Of a stretch of 32,972 bases of DNA, positions 1 through 6,409 are shown piece after piece. The notes beneath the pieces were generated by a model. The model saw only the letters and a program-made list of their open reading frames with translations. It did no database searches and was not told the DNA's origin. The stretch lies in the NCBI GenBank assembly GCA_002311635.1, contig DBZJ01000033.1, forward strand, positions 1-32,972, in the 5' to 3' direction. The position numbers were made by a program, and so were the translations under genes. The first letter of the stretch is position 1, and every line of letters begins with the position of its first letter. The DNA comes from Syntrophaceae bacterium UBA1163 (GTDB lineage: Bacteria > Desulfobacterota > BSN033 > UBA1163).

Positions 1-24
1 AATAACGTTGGGACACTACTGATA

Positions 25-59
25 ATTCATAACTCGTAACTCTCAACTTGTGACTCTAT
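25..59. repeat. 7-nt repeat array (5 units)
   Basis: Five degenerate units, ATTCATA ACTCGTA ACTCTCA ACTTGTG ACTCTAT, exactly seven bases apart. The array runs over the stop codon of ACAD1 (56-58). A partner arm may lie outside the window. Confidence 0.8.
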
Positions 60-1225
60 AGAGTTCTGCCTGGGACCCCGATATGCCGGGCGATGACAAT
101 CCTTTGGACCTCGGAAGTCCCTTCCCCGATGTCCAAGAGCTTCTGGTTTCGATAATGGCGTTCGACGGCATATTCCTTCATCAGACCGTATCCACCGTGG
201 AGCTGGACCGCTTGGTTTGCTACGCGATGATACATTTCGGAGCAGAACATCTTCGCCATAGCGGCTTCCTTCGAGAAGGGACGATGCTGCTCGCATAGCC
301 AGCAGGCCTTGTAGAGCAGGAGCCTTGCCATCTCGATCTCTGTTGCCATGTCTGCGAATTTGAAGGCATTTACCTGAAATGAGGCTATGGGTCTTCCGAA
401 TTGTTCCCGCCGCTTCGCGTATTTAAGAGCCAATTCAAAAGCACCCTGTGCGCCCCCCAAGCCCATGGCTGCAATGCTGAGCCTTCCAGCATCCAGTGTG
501 GCCAGCATCTGATGGAGCCCATCGCCCCGCTTGCCGAGAAGATTCTCCTTGGGCACCTTGCAATCCGTGAAGTAGAGTTCGCCGGTGTTGGAGGATCTCC
601 AGACCATCTTGCCGTGCATTGTTTGCGTTGTAAAACCAGGGGTTCCGTTGGGAACTAAGATACAGGAGAGCTCATTCCTTCCGTCCGCCCGCTTTCCGGT
701 GACCGCTTGAACCACACAGACTTTACTGATGTCCGTGGCGGAATTACTGATGAAAATCTTTGAACCATTAATCACCCAATGGTCTACTTCCAAATTTGCC
801 GTCGTTCTCGAGGCACCTGCGTCAGACCCGGCGTTCGGCTCTGTCAGCCCAAAGGAGGAGAGGGCCTCCCCTTTGCAGAGAACGGGCAGCCATTCTTTTT
901 TTTGGCTTTCATTTCCGTAGTAATAAATGGGCGCAATTCCCAAAGAGTTGCCCGCCGCGAGCGTAGCAGCCTGAGAGCCGTCGACTCGCGCGATCTCTTC
1001 AACTGCGATGATGTAGAAGAGATAACCGAGATCGCCTCCGCCATATTCTTCAGAGACAAAGAGGCCGAAAAGGCCAAGCTCGCCCATCCGCTTTGTCAGG
1101 GCATAGGAAAATTCTTCTTTGTCATCAAGCTCCTGGGCAATGGGGGCGATCTCCTTCTCGGCAAAGGTTCTCACCATGTTTCGTAGAATCTGTTGCTGGT
1201 CCGTCAAATCGAAATTGAGCGGCAT
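56..1225 (-). CDS. acyl-CoA dehydrogenase (ACAD1)
   Basis: A full-length 389-residue flavoprotein of the acyl-CoA dehydrogenase family. It oxidises an acyl-CoA to the 2,3-enoyl-CoA and normally passes electrons to electron-transfer flavoprotein. Visible landmarks are the N-terminal helical domain, the GLTEPNAGSDAG flavin/substrate motif near residue 127, REQFGRPIASFQ near 273, the QLHGGYG motif, and EGTSEVQR near the C-terminus, whose first Glu is at the usual catalytic-base position. The ATG start has a GGAGG five bases upstream. It is the last gene of the mutase/thiolase cluster, 139 nt after the DUF35 gene, and probably acts on the product of that cluster. Substrate chain length cannot be read from the sequence. 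The stop codon lies inside a 7-nt repeat array. Confidence 0.95.
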   Translation of the reverse strand: MPLNFDLTDQQQILRNMVRTFAEKEIAPIAQELDDKEEFSYALTKRMGELGLFGLFVSEEYGGGDLGYLFYIIAVEEIARVDGSQAATLAAGNSLGIAPIYYYGNESQKKEWLPVLCKGEALSSFGLTEPNAGSDAGASRTTANLEVDHWVINGSKIFISNSATDISKVCVVQAVTGKRADGRNELSCILVPNGTPGFTTQTMHGKMVWRSSNTGELYFTDCKVPKENLLGKRGDGLHQMLATLDAGRLSIAAMGLGGAQGAFELALKYAKRREQFGRPIASFQVNAFKFADMATEIEMARLLLYKACWLCEQHRPFSKEAAMAKMFCSEMYHRVANQAVQLHGGYGLMKEYAVERHYRNQKLLDIGEGTSEVQRIVIARHIGVPGRTL

Positions 1226-1242
1226 ACAGACCTCCGAAAAAA

Positions 1243-1358
1243 GGGTTCAAGGGGTCAAGGGTTCCCGGGTTTTCGTGTCGCTTAAGCTATTAAGGATTTT
1301 TGTTGTTTCCAAGGCAGTTCACTTGAACCCTTGAATCCTCGAATCCTTAAACCCTAAA
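1243..1358. repeat. 8-nt repeat, two complementary arms
   Basis: Arm 1 (1243-1274): GGGTTCAA GGGGTCAA GGGTTCCC GGGTTTTC. Arm 2 (1319-1358): TCACTTGA ACCCTTGA ATCCTCGA ATCCTTAA ACCCTAAA. The arms are roughly reverse complements (GGGTTCAAG against CTTGAACCC) and fill most of the 139-nt ACAD1-DUF35 spacer. Confidence 0.8.
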
Positions 1359-1364
1359 ATTCAT

Positions 1365-1958
1365 TTATTCTTCGTACGGCACCCAGTAGTAGTCGAGCAC
1401 CGTGTTTGTGGGATTCTTCGTCCTGAACTCCGCCTTGACCTTCATCCCGATATAGGGTTTTCCGTATAGTAAATAGCTCTTAGGGATCGTCGCCAGGCCC
1501 GGGATTTCCACATCGACCTGCCAATAAGGAGTGGAAAGCTCAATGCCTGTGCCCGCATAAACCACTTCGGTGAACGTATAGATCTTGCCGATGACAGGGT
1601 TGGGCAACGTCTTCCAGACCATTTCCTGATGGCAGTCCGGGCAATGAGCCCGAGGTGGTATCCAGAGGCGGTTTTCCGCACAGTCCCTGTTGGAACAGAG
1701 GGAGGCTCGCAATTCTCCTTTCCTGAGACCTTCGAAAAAAGGAGACAACATCCCGTAGGTATGGATGTGGGTAATTGATCGGGGCCATTCAATCACCGTA
1801 GCTGGCTCCTTTTGACGGATTTTGGTGACCCGACCGATAAATTTTATTTCTCCTCTTTTCTTTGTCTGGATCTTTTTCTTGATTTGGCCCTTTTTTTTAC
1901 CCTGAGTTTTCTTGTTTGTTCGTTCGTTCTTCTTTGATCCTATTTTTTTCTTTACCAT
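1365..1958 (-). CDS. DUF35 Zn-ribbon/OB-fold protein with lysine-rich N-terminal tail
   Basis: A 197-residue protein. Residues about 65-195 form a DUF35-type rubredoxin-like zinc ribbon (CSNRDC then CPDC) followed by an OB-fold that ends in VLDYYWVPYEE. Such proteins bind acyl-CoA and form obligate complexes with thiolases or thiolase-like aldolases (archaeal HMG-CoA synthase complexes, Ltp2/ChsH2, BbsAB). The adjacent thiolase-like gene (2077-3471) is the obvious partner. The first about 40 residues are unusual: 16 Lys and 2 Arg in clusters such as KKKGQIKKKIQTKK. The start is nevertheless well supported by AAAGGAGG eight bases before the ATG, so the tail is probably translated. Its role is unknown; RNA/DNA binding or a charged docking tail are guesses. 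Confidence 0.88.
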   Translation of the reverse strand: MVKKKIGSKKNERTNKKTQGKKKGQIKKKIQTKKRGEIKFIGRVTKIRQKEPATVIEWPRSITHIHTYGMLSPFFEGLRKGELRASLCSNRDCAENRLWIPPRAHCPDCHQEMVWKTLPNPVIGKIYTFTEVVYAGTGIELSTPYWQVDVEIPGLATIPKSYLLYGKPYIGMKVKAEFRTKNPTNTVLDYYWVPYEE

Positions 1959-2049
1959 AGGACTTTCCTCCTTTGCCCTGTACTATTCAAGCCACGCTTT
2001 CTTTCACGGAACGGAGTGCGATTCCTTAGAAAACTATTCCGAGTCGTAA

Positions 2050-2064
2050 CCCCTCTTTCAGGGG
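2050..2064 (-). other. short hairpin downstream of the thiolase-like gene
   Basis: CCCCT(CTTTC)AGGGG, a 5-bp stem 12 nt after the thiolase-like stop codon. No T-tract follows on the transcribed strand, so it is at most a weak terminator or RNA-processing site. The rest of the 118-nt spacer (1959-2076) shows only the DUF35 ribosome binding site. Confidence 0.35.
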
Positions 2065-2076
2065 AATGCACAGGGT

Positions 2077-3471
2077 TTACCAGCTCTTTCTAAGAATACC
2101 TACAGTCACATGGGAACCAACGCCCGCATGGGAGACCCACAGGGCCTGTTTGCTGCCTTCGGGAATCTGCAAGCTCTGCCAAACCTTGGGTTTTTCTTTA
2201 CCCCATTTCTTCCAGATCTTGGGATCACCATGAAATTTATCGTATTTTTGTTGCAACTGCCATAGGCACTCAGCAGCCTGAAAGATGCCCGTTGCTCCGA
2301 CTGCATGCATTGTTCCTATCAGTCCACCCGATAGGTTGGAAGGACATTTCCCCGGTTTCCCTGTATTGGGATTGATGTAATAGGCATCTCCAGACTCAAT
2401 GTAATCTTGCTCCTGACCATAAGGCCTGAGCCCGATATCCCCATAGGTCTGTAAGTCACTGATGGTGAAGGCATCGTGAAGTTCTACCAGATCCATCTCC
2501 TCAAGGGGATTCTTGATGCCAGCCATACGATAGACCAGCCAGGCTGCAAACCGAGCAGCCAAGAAACTCTCGAATCCTGGATATCTTGCTCCTTCTTTTG
2601 AATAAAGATCTTTATAAGTCTCCGGGGTTTCGTTAGGAAGAAGGGGAACTTCCATATGTCTTCGATCAGCCACCCTTAAGGTATGTGTTCCGCCACAGAT
2701 AAATAGTTCACAGGGATGGTCCGTTAACTTGTAAGCTGTCTCTTCATCACAGACCAGTACACAGGCTGCCCCAGCGCTCATGGCGCAGCATTCAAGGAAT
2801 CGCAACGGATAGGCGGAAATGGGGCTAGCCAAGACTTCCTCGACCGTATATTTCCCTGCTTGGTGGGCATAAGGGGAGGAGCAGGCGTAGCCATGGTTTT
2901 TGACTGCTATTTTTGCTCGGGTGACTTCGGATACCTTAAACGTCTCAGCAAAACGATTTGCCATGGGGGCATAATAGGATGAGTAAATTCGGCCCAAGCG
3001 AGTTTCAAAATCCTTGCAAGCCGCTGTCGCGATATAATAGTTACCGGTCCGGGTATCCACTTCATCCATGCGCTCCCAGCCGGCAGCCAGGGCCACATTG
3101 GCATAACCCGAGGCCACTGCCATAGCTGCAGCAAGTATCGTTGAACCTCCGGTAGCGCCTCCTGTTTTGATACCTAAATTATGAAGAGGGTCCAGCCCCA
3201 AATAGTCATGGATCTTAGCCTCACAGAGCAGTTGATCTTGAAAGTGGTCGGCGAACTCACCGTATGTTGCGAAGTTGATTAGTCCCTTCACCTCCAACGG
3301 GTCTCTTTTCAAATCATTATCCTCTAACATATTCTTGAAGGCGATCATGACCAGTTCTTCCAGCTTATATTCTGGAAAGTATTTCTTATAGGCCGTTGTC
3401 CCTCCAGCCACGACAAAAACTTTCCGATTCCATTTTGGAACCCTTAAATTCCCTTCTTTAAATGTTATCAT
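2077..3471 (-). CDS. SCP2-type thiolase-like protein without the nucleophilic cysteine
   Basis: A 464-residue thiolase-superfamily protein of the SCPx/lipid-transfer type, which usually works with DUF35 proteins. The fold is marked by GGATGGSTILAAAMAVASG (residues 104-122), ELHDAFTISDLQTYGDIG (the HDAF variant of the thiolase NEAF motif) and SGGLIGTMHAVGATG with the C-terminal catalytic His. At the place where thiolases have the acylated Cys, this protein reads GGATGGS, with no Cys in residues 100-120, so ordinary Claisen chemistry through a thioester on Cys is unlikely. Ltp2-like retro-aldolases and other DUF35-dependent enzymes also lack it. A GGAGG precedes the ATG. It lies 32 nt after the B12 small subunit and 118 nt before its likely DUF35 partner. 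The reaction is unknown. Confidence 0.85.
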   Translation of the reverse strand: MITFKEGNLRVPKWNRKVFVVAGGTTAYKKYFPEYKLEELVMIAFKNMLEDNDLKRDPLEVKGLINFATYGEFADHFQDQLLCEAKIHDYLGLDPLHNLGIKTGGATGGSTILAAAMAVASGYANVALAAGWERMDEVDTRTGNYYIATAACKDFETRLGRIYSSYYAPMANRFAETFKVSEVTRAKIAVKNHGYACSSPYAHQAGKYTVEEVLASPISAYPLRFLECCAMSAGAACVLVCDEETAYKLTDHPCELFICGGTHTLRVADRRHMEVPLLPNETPETYKDLYSKEGARYPGFESFLAARFAAWLVYRMAGIKNPLEEMDLVELHDAFTISDLQTYGDIGLRPYGQEQDYIESGDAYYINPNTGKPGKCPSNLSGGLIGTMHAVGATGIFQAAECLWQLQQKYDKFHGDPKIWKKWGKEKPKVWQSLQIPEGSKQALWVSHAGVGSHVTVGILRKSW

Positions 3472-3503
3472 TCTTGTTCCTCCTCGATTTGAGCTTTGGA
3501 GTT

Positions 3504-3914
3504 TTAACTGCGGGGTTTGATATTGTCACGGGCCCACTTAACAGCCTCTTCGATAGATGTGCCGGGAGCGAAGATGGCTCTGACTCCACATTGTGTGAGG
3601 GCAGGGATGTCCTCCTCAGGGACAATCCCCCCTCCAAAGACGATGATATCCTCTGCTCCTTTTTCTTTAAGAAGTTCAATCACCCTTGGGAAAAGATAAT
3701 CATGGGCCCCGGCCAGACTGGATAATCCGATGGCATCCACATCCTCTTGGATGGCAGCCGCCACAATCTGCTCGGGTGTCTGGTGGAGACCTGTATAAAT
3801 TACCTCAAAACCGGCGTCCCTGAACCCCCTTGCAATGATCTTTGCTCCCCGATCGTGCCCATCCAAGCCGGGCTTTGCAATCAGAATTCGAATCTTCCGG
3901 TCGAGGCCCATCAT
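3504..3914 (-). CDS. B12-binding small subunit of acyl-CoA mutase
   Basis: A 136-residue cobalamin-binding domain of the acyl-CoA mutase family, made as a separate subunit. It shows the DGHDRG motif (residues 18-23) whose His20 is the lower axial cobalt ligand, then SSLAGAH and VFGGG, which line the nucleotide-tail pocket. The length matches the detached C-terminal domain of methylmalonyl-CoA mutase or the small subunits of isobutyryl- and 2-hydroxyisobutyryl-CoA mutases. The gene begins ATGATG behind AAGGAG; the second ATG (3911) has the better spacing. It follows the large-subunit gene after an 86-nt spacer that carries a perfect 10-bp hairpin. Its pairing with the large subunit is inferred from adjacency and family. 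Confidence 0.95.
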   Translation of the reverse strand: MMGLDRKIRILIAKPGLDGHDRGAKIIARGFRDAGFEVIYTGLHQTPEQIVAAAIQEDVDAIGLSSLAGAHDYLFPRVIELLKEKGAEDIIVFGGGIVPEEDIPALTQCGVRAIFAPGTSIEEAVKWARDNIKPRS

Positions 3915-3943
3915 CTTCTCCTTAGCCGTTTCCCTCCACGCCG

Positions 3944-3966
3944 CCCTCTCCCCACTGGGGAGAGGG
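3944..3966. repeat. perfect 10-bp hairpin between mutase subunit genes
   Basis: CCCTCTCCCC (3944-3953), loop ACT, GGGGAGAGGG (3957-3966). It lies in the 86-nt spacer between the large and small mutase subunit genes, next to a short 7-nt array (CTACATT twice, 3980-3993). No T-tract follows. It could set the expression ratio of the two subunits or be a mobile palindromic element; similar CCCTCTCC/GGAGAGGG palindromes are common in many bacterial genomes. Confidence 0.7.
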
Positions 3967-4000
3967 GAAGGGTAAGGGGCTACATTCTACATTCCGCAAT

Positions 4001-5674
4001 TTAAAAGTACCCCGGGTCTGTGTATGTCCCGAAAATATCTCTCCACACGTCACAGATTTCCTGGATGGTCGTATATTCCCTCACGGCATCGATAATGTGA
4101 GGCATGAGGTTTTCTCCGTTTTGAGAAGCCTTCCGAATTTCATGGAGGAACTCTCTAACTTTTTGATTGTCCCGCGTCTCCTTCACCTCACGCAGTCGTC
4201 TCAACTGCCGTTGTTCAATGTCCGGGTTCATCCTCCAGGTCGTTATCGGAGGATGATCTGTTATATACTTATTGACTCCGACAATGACCTTCTCTCCCGA
4301 GTCAACTTGTTTCTGGAACTTGTAAGCAGACTCAGCGATTTCAGATTGGGGATACCCTCTCTCAATGGCTGCCACCATTCCTCCCATTTCATCGATTTTT
4401 CGAATGTATTCCCACGCCTGTTCTTCAATTTGACTGGTAAGGGCCTCGATAAAATAAGAGCCCGCCAGCGGGTCAATGGTATTCGTCACGCCGGTTTCCT
4501 CTGCGAGGACCTGTTGTGTCCGCAGGGCGACGGTCACCGCTTCCTCTGTGGGGATGGCATAGGTCTCGTCAAGGGAGTTCGTATGGAGCGATTGAGTTCC
4601 TCCTAATACAGCTGCCAATGCCTCGCAAGCGGTTCGCACGACATTGTTATAGGGTTGCTGTGCAGTAAGAGAGCAGCCCGCGGTTTGGGCGTGAAAGCGG
4701 AGCGTCCAGGAACGTGGATTTTTTGTCATGAACCGCTCTTTCATGATTTTGGCCCACATCCTTCGAGCCCCTCTGAATTTGGCCATTTCTTCAAAGAAAT
4801 CGATATGAGCATCGAAGAAAAAGGATAGCCTCGGAGCAAACTCGTCCACGTTGAGTCCTCTCTCGATCGCCGCTTCAACATAGGCGATCCCATCAGCCAG
4901 GGTAAAAGCAAGCTCTTGAACCGCTGTCGACCCTGCTTCACGGATGTGATAGCCGCTGATGCTGATCGTGTTCCAGCGCGGTACTTCTCTTGTGCAGTAC
5001 TCAATCGTATCCACAATGATTCGAAGAGAAGGCTTAGGAGGAAGCATGAAGGTTTTTTGGGCAATGAATTCCTTCAGCATGTCATTCTGGATCGTTCCTC
5101 CAATTTCGTTCTTGCTGATCCCTTGCTTCTCCGCCAGCACAATATACATGGCCAGTAGGATGGAAGCAGGCGGGTTGATGGTCATGGAGGTGGTGACCTT
5201 ATCCAGGGGAATACCTTCGAAGAGAATTTCCATATCTTTGAGAGTGTCGATCGCCACACCGCATTTCCCGATTTCACCTCTCGACATTGGGGAATCACTG
5301 TCATAGCCCATCAGGGTAGGATAGTGAAAGGCGATGGAGAGACCGGTTTCACCGTGAGCCAGCAAGTAGTGGAAGCGTTGGTTCGTTTCCTCCGGACCTC
5401 CCAGGCCGGAGAACATTCGCATGGTCCAGAGCCTTCCTCGATACATGGAAGACTGAACTCCCCGGGTGAAGGGATAGACACCCGGAAGGCCAATGTCTCT
5501 GGAATAGTCGATGTCTTTTATGTCTTCCGGTGTGTAGAGACCCTTGATCTCCAAATCGGAAACCGTGGAGAAGCGGGGGAGGCGCTCAGGGGTTTCAGAG
5601 AGGAGTTTTGACATATCCCCGATCCATCTTTCCTTATCCTGTTCAATCGTCTTAAGTTTGTCTTTTTTGGACAC
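4001..5674 (-). CDS. B12-dependent acyl-CoA mutase large subunit, isobutyryl-CoA-mutase-like
   Basis: A 557-residue TIM-barrel subunit of the methylmalonyl-CoA mutase family, starting at GTG. It would move the CoA-carboxyl group between adjacent carbons using adenosylcobalamin bound on the neighbouring small subunit. Family motifs include YPFTRG (67-72), [17 protein letters not shown] (194-203), ISISGYH with Tyr242/His243, FAPRLSFFF and LHTNSLDE. Aligned by eye to Propionibacterium MutB, the specificity positions Tyr89 and Arg207 are Phe88 and Gln206 here. Phe plus Gln is the published signature of isobutyryl-CoA mutase; Arg207 holds the free carboxylate in methylmalonyl-CoA mutase. A default methylmalonyl-CoA label is therefore probably wrong. 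Isobutyryl/butyryl-CoA or a related non-carboxylated acyl-CoA is more likely. No MeaB-type chaperone lies in the window. Confidence 0.9.
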   Translation of the reverse strand: MSKKDKLKTIEQDKERWIGDMSKLLSETPERLPRFSTVSDLEIKGLYTPEDIKDIDYSRDIGLPGVYPFTRGVQSSMYRGRLWTMRMFSGLGGPEETNQRFHYLLAHGETGLSIAFHYPTLMGYDSDSPMSRGEIGKCGVAIDTLKDMEILFEGIPLDKVTTSMTINPPASILLAMYIVLAEKQGISKNEIGGTIQNDMLKEFIAQKTFMLPPKPSLRIIVDTIEYCTREVPRWNTISISGYHIREAGSTAVQELAFTLADGIAYVEAAIERGLNVDEFAPRLSFFFDAHIDFFEEMAKFRGARRMWAKIMKERFMTKNPRSWTLRFHAQTAGCSLTAQQPYNNVVRTACEALAAVLGGTQSLHTNSLDETYAIPTEEAVTVALRTQQVLAEETGVTNTIDPLAGSYFIEALTSQIEEQAWEYIRKIDEMGGMVAAIERGYPQSEIAESAYKFQKQVDSGEKVIVGVNKYITDHPPITTWRMNPDIEQRQLRRLREVKETRDNQKVREFLHEIRKASQNGENLMPHIIDAVREYTTIQEICDVWRDIFGTYTDPGYF

Positions 5675-5700
5675 TCCGTTTGCCCCTTTAATCCGTTATG

Positions 5701-5807
5701 CGTGATTCGTGGATCGTGGCTCGTGACTTTCTATTGCACTTATTCCGAGGGTTATGTTTTTCTCTTTTTTTTATTACGGATCACCAATCACGAGTCACCA
5801 ACACGGA
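5701..5807. repeat. 7-nt repeat, two complementary arms
   Basis: Arm 1 (5701-5728): CGTGATT CGTGGAT CGTGGCT CGTGACT. Arm 2 (5773-5807): ATTACGG ATCACCA ATCACGA GTCACCA ACACGGA. The arms are near reverse complements, separated by 44 nt, and occupy the 134-nt spacer between cobO and the mutase gene. Confidence 0.85.
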
Positions 5808-5808
5808 G

Positions 5809-6333
5809 TTAGATTTCAATGCCCTTTCGAGCTGAAACTCCGTTCTTAAAATAGTGCTTTCGCTCCACCATTTCTGTAACAAGATGGGCCCGGTCCATCA
5901 CCTCTGGCCTGGCGTTTCTTCCTGTCAGAATGAGTTCAACTCCGCCGGGCTTGGTATCAAGAACGTGAAGAAAATCGGTGAGAGGGATCAATCCGTAGTC
6001 GATGGCGACATTGATTTCGTCGAGGATAATGATGTCATATTCTTCGTCGGCGATAGCCTTTTTAGCTAGGGCAAATCCATCTTGAACTAATTTTATGTCA
6101 ACGGGATCTGGATTCGTTTTTGAAACAAAAGTCTCCCGACCCGTTTGCTTGATCGTCAGGTATGGAGAGAGCTTTTTGTAAGACTCGAATTCGCCGTAAC
6201 GGATATTTCCTTTCATAAACTGGATGACCAAGACCTTCAGTCCGTGACCAACGGCCCGAAGGGCAAGTCCTAATGCAGCAGTGGTCTTGCCCTTTCCATT
6301 CCCGGTGTAGACCTGGATCAGACCCTTTTCCAT
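5809..6333 (-). CDS. cobO: cob(I)alamin adenosyltransferase, CobO/CobA (BtuR) type
   Basis: A P-loop ATP:corrinoid adenosyltransferase of about 174 residues. It attaches the 5'-deoxyadenosyl group of ATP to cob(I)alamin, giving the cofactor of the mutase encoded just downstream. The Walker A motif GNGKGKTT is at residues 11-18, followed by VIQFMKG, DIIILDEINVAIDYG and ELILTGRNARPEV, all typical of the family. An in-frame TTG at 6387 would add 18 residues, but it lies in the centre of a palindrome and the extra stretch is translated from a 7-nt repeat array. The ATG at 6333 is preferred because homologues begin close to this Met. No clear ribosome binding site is seen before it. Confidence 0.93.
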   Translation of the reverse strand: MEKGLIQVYTGNGKGKTTAALGLALRAVGHGLKVLVIQFMKGNIRYGEFESYKKLSPYLTIKQTGRETFVSKTNPDPVDIKLVQDGFALAKKAIADEEYDIIILDEINVAIDYGLIPLTDFLHVLDTKPGGVELILTGRNARPEVMDRAHLVTEMVERKHYFKNGVSARKGIEI

Positions 6334-6368
6334 GGGAGCGACGAACGATGAACGGTGGATTCCCGACT
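6334..6368. repeat. 7-nt repeat array before cobO
   Basis: GGGAGCG ACGAACG ATGAACG GTGGATT CCCGACT, on the plus strand, beginning at the base next to the cobO ATG. It explains why a ribosome binding site is not visible there and argues against the longer TTG-initiated cobO frame. Confidence 0.65.
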
Positions 6369-6374
6369 CTCTAA

Positions 6375-6395
6375 GGAACGGTTTCAAACCGTTCC
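6375..6395. repeat. perfect 21-nt palindrome between hdrA and cobO
   Basis: GGAACGGTTT C AAACCGTTCC: 10-bp perfect inverted repeat with a single central base. It sits 14 nt after the stop of the first hdrA. It could be an operator, a REP-like element, or an RNA hairpin. No T-tract follows. Confidence 0.75.
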
Positions 6396-6409
6396 CTAGC
6401 AGACCCGAG

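Noticed and set aside
2050..2064. Rho-independent terminator after the thiolase-like gene
   Set aside because: The stem is only 5 bp and no T-tract follows on the transcribed strand; listed only as a short hairpin.
4001..5674. Methylmalonyl-CoA mutase in the strict sense
   Set aside because: The carboxylate-binding Arg and the partner Tyr are replaced by Gln and Phe; no epimerase or methylmalonyl-CoA decarboxylase gene is nearby.
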